From Pseudoruminococcus sp964385235 (GTDB taxonomy: Bacteria; Bacillota; Clostridia; Oscillospirales; Acutalibacteraceae), in the NCBI GenBank assembly GCA_964385235.1, contig CAYLOD010000002.1:1-64000 (forward strand): a stretch of 64,000 nucleotides of DNA. The letters run 5' to 3'. The translations under genes were made by a program, and so were the position numbers. Numbering within the stretch: position 1 is the stretch's first letter; every line of letters starts with the position of its first letter. The notes under the pieces were generated by a model, which saw only the letters and a program-made list of their open reading frames with translations, had not been told where the DNA came from and did no database searches. Shown one piece after another: positions 34,267-43,855 of this stretch.

Positions 34267-34812
34267 ATGGATAAAAAGAAATTGATAAAAATGGAGCTTT
34301 TCGGCGCGGCGTTTGTTTTTTTATTCGGCTTGCTTGTTAAGTACGCGTTTATCCTTTCGGGTGGCGAAGTCTGGAGTTTTTTTATTTCAAGCGTTAACAA
34401 CAGCGCGTGGGAACAGATGAAGCCGTTCACCTTTCCGTTTTTCATATGGACCGTTATAGAGATAGCGGTTTTACGACCTTCCGCCGCCGGATTTGTGACG
34501 TCAAAGATAGCCGCGTTCTACATATATTGGGCGATAGGGTTGTTTTATATGGTTATGTACAACTCGCTGTTTGAGGGTGCGTGGAGGGCCTTGTTGTTTG
34601 GCGGACTTTTCGTTATTATACTCGCGGGGCACTTTGCTTCATATGAGCTGTTTACAAAAGCGAAAGGAATAGAAGGCTTTTTCATTCCGTCGCTTGCCGC
34701 GCTTGTGATTTACATAGCCATGTTCATACTGTTTACTCCTTATCCGCCTCACGGGGCGTTGTTCTTTGACGTGACGAGCGGCGCGTACGGCTTGGACGCG
34801 ATACATTCATGA
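34267..34812 (+). CDS. DUF6512-like polytopic membrane protein
   Basis: 181 residues with about five or six TM helices. The loop SVNNSAWEQMKPFTFPFF resembles the conserved NESVWEHLKLLFFP loop of DUF6512 family proteins, of unknown function. Followed 155 nt later by a Nudix gene. No enzyme motif was seen beyond the loop. Confidence 0.7.
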   Translation: MDKKKLIKMELFGAAFVFLFGLLVKYAFILSGGEVWSFFISSVNNSAWEQMKPFTFPFFIWTVIEIAVLRPSAAGFVTSKIAAFYIYWAIGLFYMVMYNSLFEGAWRALLFGGLFVIILAGHFASYELFTKAKGIEGFFIPSLAALVIYIAMFILFTPYPPHGALFFDVTSGAYGLDAIHS

Positions 34813-34967
34813 ATATTCTGTAAATATAAAATATGACGGTGATACAGGATTTACTTTTACAGATATTTACTGTATACTTAATAAGTAGAAACATCACAGG
34901 CATGACGCCACCGCTCAGGCGGCGGGCAATCAGTCGCGTTGAAGTCTTTCCGCACGGAGGAAGTATA

Positions 34968-35525
34968 ATGGAGCTTTTAGAAAAAACACTTGAAAGCAAG
35001 GAAATATTTAACGGTCAGGTGATCCATGTAACACTTGATACGGTAGAACTGCAAAACGGCAAAACAGCGTCCAGAGAGGTGGTCAGCCACCCCGGGGGCG
35101 TCTGTATTGCCGCGCTTACCGACGAGGACGAGCTTCTCTTTGTCAGGCAGTACAGATACCCGTACAAGGAGGTTGTCCTTGAGCTGCCTGCCGGAAAGCT
35201 TGAAAAAGGCCAGAACCCGCTTGAAAACGGCAAGCGCGAGCTTCTCGAGGAAACAGGCGCGGTGGGAGCAGGATACATAAGCCTCGGAAAGCTTTACCCA
35301 AGCCCCGGCTACTGCGGAGAGATTATTCATATGTATTTTTGCCGCATAGATCGCTATGAGGGACAGATGCTCGATGATGACGAGTTCCTCAACGTTTTGA
35401 GGATACCTTTAAACAGAGCCGTAGAGATGGTGCTCAACAATGAGATACCCGACGCCAAGACCCAGACGGCTGTTCTAAAGACTGCTTTGCTTATTGACAG
35501 GCTAAAGGGCAGTCCGCTGCTTTAA
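34968..35525 (+). CDS. nudF: Nudix hydrolase, ADP-ribose pyrophosphatase type
   Basis: 185 residues. The start was set at ATG 34968, which has CGGAGG 8 nt upstream; the frame is open further but without a ribosome site. The Nudix box runs from GKLEKGQNPLENGKRELLEE to TGA, fitting GX5EX7REUXEEXGU. The N-terminal VVSHPGGVCIAAL and VRQYRYP, and the PSPGYCGEIIHMY after the box, are typical of ADP-ribose pyrophosphatases. Followed by a small membrane protein gene 15 nt later. Confidence 0.88.
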   Translation: MELLEKTLESKEIFNGQVIHVTLDTVELQNGKTASREVVSHPGGVCIAALTDEDELLFVRQYRYPYKEVVLELPAGKLEKGQNPLENGKRELLEETGAVGAGYISLGKLYPSPGYCGEIIHMYFCRIDRYEGQMLDDDEFLNVLRIPLNRAVEMVLNNEIPDAKTQTAVLKTALLIDRLKGSPLL

Positions 35526-35540
35526 CGGAGGTGGACGGCA

Positions 35541-35951
35541 TTGATAAACCCGATAGTAGTGATAGTTCTCGCCGCGATTGTTTTGAGTGTTGCAGCGCTG
35601 TACATATTTTTGCGGCCGAAAAAGCCGATTTTGACGGGTATTTCTCTTTTAGTGCTGATACTGTTTGTCGTGTTTACTGTTATGATCGACAACGCAATAT
35701 CGGGCGCGGATATGATGAACGATATTGAAAAGACAATAGTGTCTTTTGTTACGGCTGTCGATATTGAGGATACTCGCTCGCTTGAGAGTTCCTTTAATAT
35801 ATTTGCTTACTTTGATATTGGAATATTTGCATTTACGTTTGTTATTATGTTTATTGAATTTAGAACGATTTTGCTGTCGGTATATTCCGAGAAAGGTATG
35901 AAAAACGCTGAGGAAACCGAAAAAAACGATAATGAAGCGGACGGCGCCTGA
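35541..35951 (+). CDS. small membrane protein, unknown
   Basis: 136 residues, starting at TTG after CGGAGG (35527-35532). Three hydrophobic segments (about 3-23, 31-48, 85-108) and a charged acidic C-terminal tail. Not recognised. It sits between nudF and hemW with short gaps, so it is probably co-transcribed with both. Confidence 0.6.
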   Translation: MINPIVVIVLAAIVLSVAALYIFLRPKKPILTGISLLVLILFVVFTVMIDNAISGADMMNDIEKTIVSFVTAVDIEDTRSLESSFNIFAYFDIGIFAFTFVIMFIEFRTILLSVYSEKGMKNAEETEKNDNEADGA

Positions 35952-35989
35952 TTGTCCGTTTGTTTTACCCGTGAAAGGAGCATTGGACT

Positions 35990-37084
35990 GTGAACAATAT
36001 CGGGGTTTATGTTCATATACCGTTTTGTGCTTCAAAATGCCTATACTGCGATTTCTTTTCAAAGCCCGGAACCGATGAGGAGATAAGCCGCTATACCGCC
36101 GCTGTCAATAAAAGCCTTATTGAATGGGGCGGTAAGCTTATGCGTTCAGCCGATACTCTCTATATAGGGGGAGGCACTCCCGGTGTTATAGGAGCTCAGA
36201 GGCTGATCTCAATAGCCGCCGCCGCGCGTTCTGTCTTTAATCTGAGAAATGCGGAGATCACAGCCGAGCTGAATCCTTCCTCTGCCGATAATAATTTTGA
36301 TTTTGAGCTTTTGCGCCGCGGCGGTTTTAACAGATTGTCGATAGGTATGCAGTCCGCTGACGACAACGAGCTAAGACGGCTCGGCAGAACGCATACCGCT
36401 GACGACGTAAGGACTGCCGTGCGCCTCGCAAGGGCGGCGGGTTTTGATAACATTTCCCTTGACCTTATGCTGTGCATACCTGAACAGACAAATGAAAGTC
36501 TTGCCCGTTCGATAGAATACTGCGCGGAGCTCGGGGCTGATCATGTGTCGGCATATATCCTGAAAATTGAGGAGGGTACGCCCTATTATGAGGAAAGGGA
36601 GTTGCTGACGCTTGACGAAGATATTCAGGCGGAAAGATATATGCTTGCGTGCGAACAGCTCGAAAGTCTCGGATATGCTCAGTATGAGATTTCAAACTTT
36701 GCAAAGAGGGGAAAGGAGAGCCGCCATAACCTGAAATACTGGAATTGTGACGAATATCTCGGCGTAGGCTGTGCCGCTCATTCGTATCTCAATGGAAAGC
36801 GGTTCTATACGGCTCGTTCGTTCGAGGAATTTTATGACGGCGTTATACACGAGGACGGCGAAGGAGGTTCTGCCGAGGAGTACATAATGTTGAGGCTCAG
36901 GCTTGCAGAGGGCTTAACGCAAAGGGATTTTCGCGCTCGATTCGGGACGGATATTCCCGATAAATATTTTCAGAGGGCAAAAAGGTTTGAAATCAATGAT
37001 CTTGCCGTTTGTAATGATGAGGCAATAAGACTTACGAGAAAAGGATTTCTTGTATCAAATTCACTTATCGCAGAAATAATATAG
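35990..37084 (+). CDS. hemW: radical SAM heme chaperone HemW
   Basis: 364 residues, starting at GTG. The radical SAM cluster motif is C13-x3-C17-x2-C20 (FCASKCLYCDF), preceded by the HemW-typical YVHIPF. Family members were long annotated as oxygen-independent coproporphyrinogen III oxidase, but this short form lacks the N-terminal extension of HemN and is a heme-binding chaperone. In Gram-positives it usually lies next to lepA, as it does here, though convergent with it in this genome. Confidence 0.93.
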   Translation: MNNIGVYVHIPFCASKCLYCDFFSKPGTDEEISRYTAAVNKSLIEWGGKLMRSADTLYIGGGTPGVIGAQRLISIAAAARSVFNLRNAEITAELNPSSADNNFDFELLRRGGFNRLSIGMQSADDNELRRLGRTHTADDVRTAVRLARAAGFDNISLDLMLCIPEQTNESLARSIEYCAELGADHVSAYILKIEEGTPYYEERELLTLDEDIQAERYMLACEQLESLGYAQYEISNFAKRGKESRHNLKYWNCDEYLGVGCAAHSYLNGKRFYTARSFEEFYDGVIHEDGEGGSAEEYIMLRLRLAEGLTQRDFRARFGTDIPDKYFQRAKRFEINDLAVCNDEAIRLTRKGFLVSNSLIAEII

Positions 37085-37181
37085 TATAATTATGATTATG
37101 TGGCACCCCCTTATTGAACTCAGGCGGAGGACGTCATTACAGCAGTGAAATATGATAATTTAAATGTATCGGAGAATTTTT

Positions 37182-37631
37182 ATGATAGATGAAAAGGAAA
37201 TAAAGAAAATATTTAACAGCGTTTTATCGGAAATGGGGTTTGTGAAAAGCCGTTATGCTTATGTCAGGGATTTTGATCTCTTTCTTTTAAGAATTAGCCT
37301 TCAGCGCTCTACAGGGAGTGAAGAATATCACCTCGACTGCTATATTCTTTTTAAAGACTTGCACGATTCCGAAAAGCTGATGGCATTTCTAATGGCGGAT
37401 GTTTCAAGCGGTCTGCCCTTTAATATAGACGGCGAATATAAGGAATTTGTCCAAATGGGAGAACTTGAGCCTGATTATGCAAAGTCGGTTATATACGCGA
37501 CTGTCGGCGAGTTTATTTCGCTGTTGGAAAATGAGGGGATCAGAGGGTATTTTAAAAGGTATCCCGAGGCGATAAATTCCGTTATGAGCGGCGCAAGGAC
37601 ATATCTTGAAAAAAAGGGGTATTATAGATAA
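37182..37631 (+). CDS. DUF4304-like protein
   Basis: 149-residue soluble protein. The start was set at ATG 37182, 7 nt after GGAG (37171-37174); an ATG at 37164 has no ribosome site. The pattern of an N-terminal helix, then EMGFVKSRYAYVRDFD, then LRISLQRSTGSEEYHLD recalls DUF4304 proteins, often linked to contact-dependent immunity or unknown roles. Similarity is modest, so this is tentative. Confidence 0.6.
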   Translation: MIDEKEIKKIFNSVLSEMGFVKSRYAYVRDFDLFLLRISLQRSTGSEEYHLDCYILFKDLHDSEKLMAFLMADVSSGLPFNIDGEYKEFVQMGELEPDYAKSVIYATVGEFISLLENEGIRGYFKRYPEAINSVMSGARTYLEKKGYYR

Positions 37632-37657
37632 GGCATAAACGATTTAATAAATGATTT

Positions 37658-37684
37658 GTCCCGTTATCCAAGGGGTCGGGACAT
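37658..37684 (+). terminator. hairpin after the DUF4304-like gene
   Basis: TGTCCCG (37658-37664) pairs with CGGGACA (37678-37684). Only a short T content follows, so the main terminator is the next one. Confidence 0.4.
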
Positions 37685-37709
37685 CTTACTGAAAGTTCCC
37701 AATAAAGCA

Positions 37710-37749
37710 AAAAATCGCAGCCGAACGGTTATGTTCCGCTGCGATTTTT
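37710..37749. terminator. bidirectional terminator between the DUF4304-like gene and lepA
   Basis: AAAAATCGCAGC (37710-37721) pairs with GCTGCGATTTTT (37738-37749), with A and T tracts for both directions. Confidence 0.9.
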
Positions 37750-37790
37750 AAAATATTTACAGAGCCGCTCCTGTGAGCCGGGAATGGTGA

Positions 37791-39602
37791 CTAATCGCTG
37801 TCGAGTTTCAGGACTGCCATGAAGGCGTCCTTCGGGACCTCTATGCTGCCGAGCTGGCGCATACGCTTTTTGCCCTCTTTCTGCTTTTCAAGCAGCTTCT
37901 TTTTTCTGGTTATATCGCCGCCGTAGCACTTGGCGAGGACGTCCTTGCGCAGAGCCTTGACCGTTTCACGGGCGATTATCTTGCCGCCGATACAGGCTTG
38001 AATAGGTACCTCAAATAGCTGGCGCGGTATCTTCTCCTTGAGTTTTTCAGCCATCTTGCGCGCTCTGCCGTATGCTTTGTCGGAATGAATGATAAACGAG
38101 AGAGCGTCCACCACTTCGCCGTTGAGCATTATGTCGAGTTTGACAAGCTGTGATTCCGAATATCCCGTAAGCTCATAATCAAACGACGCGTACCCGCGTG
38201 TACGGGACTTTAATGTGTCGAAGAAGTCATAAATTATCTCCGCTAACGGAAGCTCATAATGAATATCGACGCGGTCGCTGTCGAGATACTTCATATCCTT
38301 GAATACGCCGCGGCGGTCCTGGCACAGATCCATAATGTTTCCTACATATTCCGACGGGGAATAAATGTGCGCGTCCGCGATAGGTTCCTCCGCCTTTGCG
38401 ATAAGAGAGGGGTCGGGATAGCTTGTGGGATTGTCTATAAACCTGACAGTGCCGTCGGTCATAGTTATCTTATAAATAACGCTCGGAGCGGTCGTCACAA
38501 GGTCAAGGTTGTATTCCCGTTCAAGTCGCTCCTGAATTATCTCCATGTGAAGAAGTCCGAGAAATCCGCAGCGGAACCCGAATCCGAGCGCGACCGAGGT
38601 TTCGGGCTCATAGGAAAGCGCCGCGTCGTTCAGCTCCAGCTTTTCAAGAGCGTCGCGCAGGTCGCCGTATTTTGCGCCGTCTGCGGGATATATGCCGCAG
38701 AATACCATCGGCTGAACCGCTCTGTAGCCCGGCAGAGGCTCTGCGGCGGGCTTGTCCCTGAGCGTTACGGTGTCTCCGACACGGGCTTCGCTCACGGTTT
38801 TGATCGACGCCGCTATATAGCCGACCTCGCCCGCGTACAGCTCGCCGACGGGCTCGAGATTCGTCGCGCGCATAAACCCGCACTCGACGACGGTAAACTC
38901 CGACCCTGTACTCATCATTTTGATAGTGTCGCCGACTTTTACCTGACCGTCTGTCAGCCGCACATAGATTATGACGCCCTTGTAGCTGTCATAGTACGAA
39001 TCAAAGATAAGCGCCTTGAGGGGATTTTCGTCGTCGCCCTTGGGAGGGGGAACCTCGGCGACTATTTTTTCCATAACGTCATGAATATTTATTCCCGCCT
39101 TGGCGGAGATGCGCGGCGCGTCCTCCGCGGGAATGCCGATAACATCCTCTATTTCCCGGCAAACTCTGTCGGGGTCCGCGCTCGGGAGGTCTATTTTGTT
39201 TATCACGGGGATTATCTCAAGTCCCGCGTCAACCGCGAGGTATGTGTTGGCAAGCGTCTGCGCCTCTATGCCCTGCGATGCGTCAACGACTAAAACAGCG
39301 CCCTCGCAGGCGGCGAGAGAGCGTGAAACCTCATAGTTAAAGTCAACGTGTCCCGGAGTATCGATAAGGTTGAATATATATTCCCCGCCGTCGTCCGCCT
39401 TATATAAAAGTGTGACTGCCCGCGCTTTAATGGTTATTCCGCGTTCACGCTCAAGCTCCATGTTGTCGAGGAGCTGATCCTCCATATCCCGTATCGCGAC
39501 AGACTGCGTCTGTTCAAGGATCCTGTCGGCAAGGGTGCTTTTTCCGTGGTCTATATGTGCGATTATACAGAAGTTTCGTATTTTATTTCTGTCAAATGCC
39601 AT
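37791..39602 (-). CDS. lepA: elongation factor 4 (LepA)
   Basis: Ribosome-associated translational GTPase EF4, 603 residues. The start MAFDRNKIRNFCIIAH at 39602 was chosen over upstream in-frame TTG/ATG codons, as it matches the family length. GTPase motifs: G1 AHIDHGKST, switch ERGITIKA, G3 DTPGHVDF, G4 NKID. The LepA-specific C-terminal domain ends in RMRQLGSIEVPKDAFMAVL. It has its own promoter divergent from the polyamine operon. Confidence 0.97.
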   Translation of the reverse strand: MAFDRNKIRNFCIIAHIDHGKSTLADRILEQTQSVAIRDMEDQLLDNMELERERGITIKARAVTLLYKADDGGEYIFNLIDTPGHVDFNYEVSRSLAACEGAVLVVDASQGIEAQTLANTYLAVDAGLEIIPVINKIDLPSADPDRVCREIEDVIGIPAEDAPRISAKAGINIHDVMEKIVAEVPPPKGDDENPLKALIFDSYYDSYKGVIIYVRLTDGQVKVGDTIKMMSTGSEFTVVECGFMRATNLEPVGELYAGEVGYIAASIKTVSEARVGDTVTLRDKPAAEPLPGYRAVQPMVFCGIYPADGAKYGDLRDALEKLELNDAALSYEPETSVALGFGFRCGFLGLLHMEIIQERLEREYNLDLVTTAPSVIYKITMTDGTVRFIDNPTSYPDPSLIAKAEEPIADAHIYSPSEYVGNIMDLCQDRRGVFKDMKYLDSDRVDIHYELPLAEIIYDFFDTLKSRTRGYASFDYELTGYSESQLVKLDIMLNGEVVDALSFIIHSDKAYGRARKMAEKLKEKIPRQLFEVPIQACIGGKIIARETVKALRKDVLAKCYGGDITRKKKLLEKQKEGKKRMRQLGSIEVPKDAFMAVLKLDSD

Positions 39603-39651
39603 TTTAGGATACATTCCTTTCAAGGGTGTATGGCTTTTAGCTTTTCTTTAT

Positions 39652-39680
39652 ATTATATCATATGTAATGGTAAAATGCAA
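39652..39680 (-). promoter_or_regulatory. sigma-A promoter of lepA
   Basis: Minus strand: TTGCAT (39675-39680), 17-bp spacer, TATAAT (39652-39657). Confidence 0.82.
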
Positions 39681-39744
39681 AGTAACATATCAAGATACTA
39701 TGAAAGCGTTATGATTGGCGCGCTGAAAAACTTCCCGATTATTA

Positions 39745-39773
39745 TTGCTTTCCTTAATATTTTGTGATATAGT
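39745..39773 (+). promoter_or_regulatory. sigma-A promoter of the polyamine operon
   Basis: TTGCTT (39745-39750), 17-bp spacer, TATAGT (39768-39773), about 30 nt before speD. Confidence 0.75.
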
Positions 39774-39804
39774 AAATTGATATATTTTTGCCTGAAAGGT
39801 TATG

Positions 39805-40605
39805 ATGTTAGGGATGGAAAAAAGGCTGAAGCTTTATGGCTTTAATAATCTCACCAAAACTCTCAGCTTTAACATATATGACGTCTGTTATGCTCAATCG
39901 GAGCGTGAACAGATAGACTATATTAAGTATATAGACGAACAGTATAACTCGGAAAGGCTGACAAATATACTTTGCCGTGTCACGGATATGATAGGCGCGA
40001 GCCTGCTCAATATCTCAAAGCAGGACTATGACCCGCAGGGGGCGAGCGTGGCTCTCCTTATTTCCGAAAAGGGATTTCCCGAATCTATCGACGAATCATG
40101 CAACTGCGGCAGATGGAGAGAGGGCATAGCCGGACATCTCGACAAAAGCCATGTTACTGTTCACACATATCCCGAATATCATCCCGACAATTCGATAGCG
40201 ACCTTTCGCGTTGATATTGATGTTTCGACATGCGGGACAATCTCCCCGCTTAATACGCTTGATTTTCTGATAGACAGCTTTGACTCCGATATAATAACGA
40301 TAGATTACCGTGTGCGCGGCTTTACACGGGACCAGAGCGGAAAGAAGCTCTTCCTCGACCACAAAATGACGTCTATTCAGGACTATATTCGTGAGGAAAC
40401 ACTGCGCAGATACGACGCGGTAGACGTTAATGTATATCAGTCGAATATCTTCCATACTCAGATGCTCATCAAGGAGATAGAGCTGCAGAACTATCTCTTT
40501 AAAACGGACGTTTATGAGCTTCCGCCAAAGGAAAGACTTGAAATAACCAACAGCCTGCGCCGTGAGATGATAGAGATTTTCAGCGGAACCAACATCTATG
40601 AGTGA
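39805..40605 (+). CDS. speD: S-adenosylmethionine decarboxylase proenzyme
   Basis: Pyruvoyl enzyme that makes decarboxylated SAM, the aminopropyl donor for spermidine. 266 residues of the long E. coli type: LYGFNNLTKTLSFNIYDVCY at the N-terminus, and the self-cleavage site LDKSHVTVHTYPE, where cleavage before S115 gives the pyruvoyl group. The signature VSTCGTISPL and YRVRGFTRD further on agree. The ATG at 39805 is 5 nt from AAAGG; 39802 (spacing 2) and 39814 are alternatives. First gene of a five-gene polyamine cluster; its end overlaps the GTG-like region before the next gene. Confidence 0.95.
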   Translation: MLGMEKRLKLYGFNNLTKTLSFNIYDVCYAQSEREQIDYIKYIDEQYNSERLTNILCRVTDMIGASLLNISKQDYDPQGASVALLISEKGFPESIDESCNCGRWREGIAGHLDKSHVTVHTYPEYHPDNSIATFRVDIDVSTCGTISPLNTLDFLIDSFDSDIITIDYRVRGFTRDQSGKKLFLDHKMTSIQDYIREETLRRYDAVDVNVYQSNIFHTQMLIKEIELQNYLFKTDVYELPPKERLEITNSLRREMIEIFSGTNIYE

Positions 40606-40616
40606 GGTATGTCAAG

Positions 40617-42074
40617 ATGAGCCTTTCACAGAAAGATGCACCTCTGCTGGAGGCGCTTTTGCAATACAGGGAAGACAGAATAGTTTCTTTTGACGTTCCC
40701 GGTCATAAACAGGGAAAGGGGAACAGCGAGCTTACGGATTTTTTGGGCAAACAGTGTATGAGTGTTGACGTCAACTCCATGAAGCCGCTTGACAACCTGT
40801 GCCACCCCGTAAGTGTTATCAAGGAGGCGCAGGAGCTTGCCGCGGAGGCGTTCGGAGCCGCACATGCCTTTTTTATGGTGAACGGAACGTCTAGCGCCGT
40901 GCAGGCTATGGTCATGAGCGTGTGCAAGCGCGGCGATAAAATAATAATGCCGAGAAACGTCCACAGAAGCTCCATAAACGCGCTCATTATATGCGGCGCT
41001 GTTCCTGTATATGTTGACCCCGGGCTTAACGCGCGACTCGGCATACCGCTCGGTATGGCTGTCGAGGATGTACAGCGCGCTATTGACGAAAACCCGGACG
41101 CTAAGGCTGTTATCGTAAACAACCCCACATATTACGGCGTATGTTCAAACCTCCGCGAGATAGTAAAAATAGCGCATAACGCGGGAATGAAGGTACTTGT
41201 TGACGAGGCGCACGGGACACACTTCTACTTTGGCGACTATATGCCGCTTGCGGCGATGCGCGTCGGCGCGGATATGTCGGCGATCAGTATGCACAAGACG
41301 GGCGGTTCGCTGACGCAAAGCTCTATTCTGCTTATCTCCGAAAGCATAAATCCCGATTATGTTCGGCAGATAATCAATCTCACACAGACGACAAGCGGCT
41401 CTTATCTTCTGATGTCGTCGCTCGATATATCACGAAGGAATCTTGCCCTGAACGGCAGGAAGATTTTTGAAAAGGTGACGGTGCTCGCGAATTACGGCAG
41501 GAGCGAAATAAATAAGCTCGGAGATTATTACGCATTTTCCCGTGAGCTGATTGACGGAAACGCCGTTTTTGACTTCGACCCGACAAAGCTCTCTATACAT
41601 ACACGGGATATAGGACTTGCGGGCATAGAGGTTTACGAGCTGCTGCGTGACAAGTACGAAATACAGATAGAATTCGGAGATATAGGGAATATTCTCGCGA
41701 TCGTATCCGTAGGCGACAGGATACTTGAGGTCGAACGCCTTGTCGCGGCTCTGTCTGAGATCAAGCGGCTTTATTCAAAGCCGAGCACGGGGCTTTTGGG
41801 TTATGAATACATTAAGCCCGTTGTCGTTCGATCCCCGCAGGATGCGTTCTACAGTGAAAAGGTACAGCTCCCGATTCGGGAAACGGTCGGCAGGGTCTGC
41901 GCGGAGTTCGTTATGTGTTATCCTCCGGGTATACCTGTACTCGCTCCGGGAGAACTTGTTACGAAAGATGCTCTCGACTATATTTTATACGCAAAGGAAA
42001 AGGGTGCGGCGCTTCTCGGCACTGAGGATATGAATACCGAAAGGCTTAATGTCCTGACCGGTCAGGATATGTGA
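40617..42074 (+). CDS. speA: Orn/Lys/Arg decarboxylase, probable arginine decarboxylase
   Basis: PLP fold-type I decarboxylase, 485 residues, of the short Gram-positive form like Bacillus SpeA/YaaO. The start was set at ATG 40617, with AGG 8 nt upstream. The PLP lysine is K227 (ISMHKTGGSLTQSS), and SFDVPGHKQGKGN at the N-terminus is typical. In this position between speD and speE it most likely makes agmatine (or another diamine) as aminopropyl acceptor. Substrate among Arg, Lys and Orn cannot be fixed from sequence by eye. Confidence 0.9.
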   Translation: MSLSQKDAPLLEALLQYREDRIVSFDVPGHKQGKGNSELTDFLGKQCMSVDVNSMKPLDNLCHPVSVIKEAQELAAEAFGAAHAFFMVNGTSSAVQAMVMSVCKRGDKIIMPRNVHRSSINALIICGAVPVYVDPGLNARLGIPLGMAVEDVQRAIDENPDAKAVIVNNPTYYGVCSNLREIVKIAHNAGMKVLVDEAHGTHFYFGDYMPLAAMRVGADMSAISMHKTGGSLTQSSILLISESINPDYVRQIINLTQTTSGSYLLMSSLDISRRNLALNGRKIFEKVTVLANYGRSEINKLGDYYAFSRELIDGNAVFDFDPTKLSIHTRDIGLAGIEVYELLRDKYEIQIEFGDIGNILAIVSVGDRILEVERLVAALSEIKRLYSKPSTGLLGYEYIKPVVVRSPQDAFYSEKVQLPIRETVGRVCAEFVMCYPPGIPVLAPGELVTKDALDYILYAKEKGAALLGTEDMNTERLNVLTGQDM

Positions 42075-42139
42075 AGCTTGAAACGCCGGAAATTTTTATA
42101 TACGGATCAACAGCTTGATTATAACGATATTCTTATATC

Positions 42140-42763
42140 TTGCGCAATGATATTTTGGATGTGGCATTAATCATAGTTTCTTTTATATATAAAGCGAATA
42201 ACAGATTTGATAAAATTACGGATATTATAATAACTGTGCTTTTATTTATTTTTAATGTACCCGTTATTATCCATTTTTCGGTTAAAGCGATAAAAATGCT
42301 CATGTTCCGCAAAAAATTAAGGCATTTTATGGCTTACGGCAAAATGTTTCACGCCGCGATAATTGACGAGCGTTTGGGAAAGCCCTTGTACAAGTCGGAT
42401 ACAAATACTGTTTATACCTGTTATCCCATAGTAAAGTTTTTTGATTCAGCCGTTCAGCGTGAGGTGACTCTAATATCGGAGTTTCCTCTCTGCGCTTCAT
42501 ACAAGGACGCTCTCGCGTCGAATATAGTTACAATATATGTTATCGGCAACAGCTTTCTTATCAGTGAGTTTTACCCGGCGGAAACGGTGGAGTATTCACT
42601 CAATAGGCGCAATTACTGTCCGGGTGAGATTTGGTTTGATAAGAAACTTGTCCATTTAGAAAAGCAAATACAGATAATATTCGCGGTAGGAGCTATAATA
42701 ACGCTTGTAATAATGCTTGCGTTTAATATTACTCTTTCTTGGCTTGTACGTAAATATATGTGA
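42140..42763 (+). CDS. membrane protein of unknown function in the polyamine operon
   Basis: 207 residues (TTG start, uncertain, weak ribosome site). Hydrophobic helices at about 5-20, 30-52 and 180-202 flank a soluble domain of about 125 residues that ends with EIWFDKK. It resembles small DUF3592-like membrane proteins in layout, but no family is claimed. It is set between speA and speE, 35 nt before the speE start, so it is probably co-transcribed. Confidence 0.6.
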   Translation: MRNDILDVALIIVSFIYKANNRFDKITDIIITVLLFIFNVPVIIHFSVKAIKMLMFRKKLRHFMAYGKMFHAAIIDERLGKPLYKSDTNTVYTCYPIVKFFDSAVQREVTLISEFPLCASYKDALASNIVTIYVIGNSFLISEFYPAETVEYSLNRRNYCPGEIWFDKKLVHLEKQIQIIFAVGAIITLVIMLAFNITLSWLVRKYM

Positions 42764-42798
42764 AGCCGTCTGAGCTGCGTTTAAAGGAGGTCGGTTTT

Positions 42799-43641
42799 TT
42801 GGAGCTTTGGTATACGGAGGAGCAGACAAAGAACGTTCGTTTTTCTATCCGCTGTGACAAGCAGATTTATTCAGCCGAATCAAACTACCAGAGGATAGAG
42901 ATTTTTTCGACGCCTGAGTTCGGCAGGATACTTGTCCTCGACGACAGAATTATGCTCACCGAAAAGGACGAATTTATCTACCACGAGATGATTACCCACG
43001 TTCCTCTTGCGGTCAATCCCGATATAAAGAAGGTTCTTGTTATCGGCGCGGGCGACGGGGGAGTGACGGCGGAACTTACGAGATATGACACGTTAGAGCA
43101 TATTGACCTTGTGGAAATCGACCGCATGGTCGTTGACGCCTGTCTTGAATATCTTCCCGATGTTTCGCGCAAGCTTAACGACGAGAGGGTAACGATTCAC
43201 ATTGACGACGGACTTCGCTTTGTACGCGGCTGTGAGTGCGAGTATGATTTGATAATAGTTGATTCTACAGACCCCGTCGGACCCGGAGAGGGACTTTTTA
43301 CACAGGAATTTTACGGTAATTGCCATAAGGCTCTCAACGAGAGCGGAATACTTGTAAATCAGCACGAAAGCCCGTACTATGCTCCTTATGCGAGGGCGAT
43401 GAGAATCGCGCACAAAAAAATATCGGACTTCTTCCCGATAGTTAAGGTGTATCAGGCCCATATACCGACATATCCGTCGGGACACTGGCTTTTCGGCTTT
43501 GCGTCCAAAAAATTTGACCCTGTAAGCGATCTCGACGCTGAGGCATGGAACAGGCTCGGACTGAAAACACGATACTATAACACTGAACTTCATAAGGGAA
43601 GTTTCGCGCTTCCGAATTATGTTTTGGAGCAGCTTAATTAA
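42799..43641 (+). CDS. speE: spermidine synthase family aminopropyltransferase
   Basis: Transfers an aminopropyl group from decarboxylated SAM to a diamine. 280 residues starting at TTG 42799, 8 nt after AAAGGAGG (42783-42790); the open frame continues upstream but would include the ribosome site. Motifs: LDDRIMLTEKDEFIYHEM, SAM-binding VIGAGDGGVTAEL (from about 82), and DSTDPVGPGEGLF. The N-terminal MELWYTEEQTKNV is typical of clostridial SpeE. The acceptor could be putrescine or agmatine; no speB agmatinase lies in this cluster, which leaves the agmatine route open. Confidence 0.94.
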   Translation: MELWYTEEQTKNVRFSIRCDKQIYSAESNYQRIEIFSTPEFGRILVLDDRIMLTEKDEFIYHEMITHVPLAVNPDIKKVLVIGAGDGGVTAELTRYDTLEHIDLVEIDRMVVDACLEYLPDVSRKLNDERVTIHIDDGLRFVRGCECEYDLIIVDSTDPVGPGEGLFTQEFYGNCHKALNESGILVNQHESPYYAPYARAMRIAHKKISDFFPIVKVYQAHIPTYPSGHWLFGFASKKFDPVSDLDAEAWNRLGLKTRYYNTELHKGSFALPNYVLEQLN

Positions 43642-43710
43642 AAATTATTTTAAATGCGGCAGGCGCGGCGCAAGAGGCCGTTCCTCATAAGATATATATA
43701 ACCACTGCTG

Positions 43711-43805
43711 ATGTTTCCCGCTTCTAAGGCGGCGGGGAACATATATCGCTTCAATGAGGAGATGCAATTCTCCACTGAAGCGATAAAAATTGCTTTGCAA
43801 TTTTT
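43711..43805 (+). other. three consecutive hairpins between speE and the dehydrogenase gene
   Basis: First, TTTCCCGC... with GGCGGGGAA (about 43711-43740). Second, a two-part stem TATCGCTTCA (43744-43753) with TGAAGCGATA (43776-43785), which encloses GGAGA and TCTCC (43758-43773). Third, a perfect 9-bp stem AAAAATTGC (43785-43793) with GCAATTTTT (43797-43805), which resembles a terminator. Arrays like this suggest an attenuator or an mRNA-processing site, or an inserted repeat. Confidence 0.45.
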
Positions 43806-43855
43806 GCGGCTTGTTGAAGCTGCGCTTGAAAATAATTATTTTGGGGGAATTGTAA

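Noticed and set aside
38259..39293. 344-codon open frame opposite lepA
   Set aside because: Antisense shadow of lepA, with no ribosome site and an Arg/Val-rich composition typical of reverse-frame translation.
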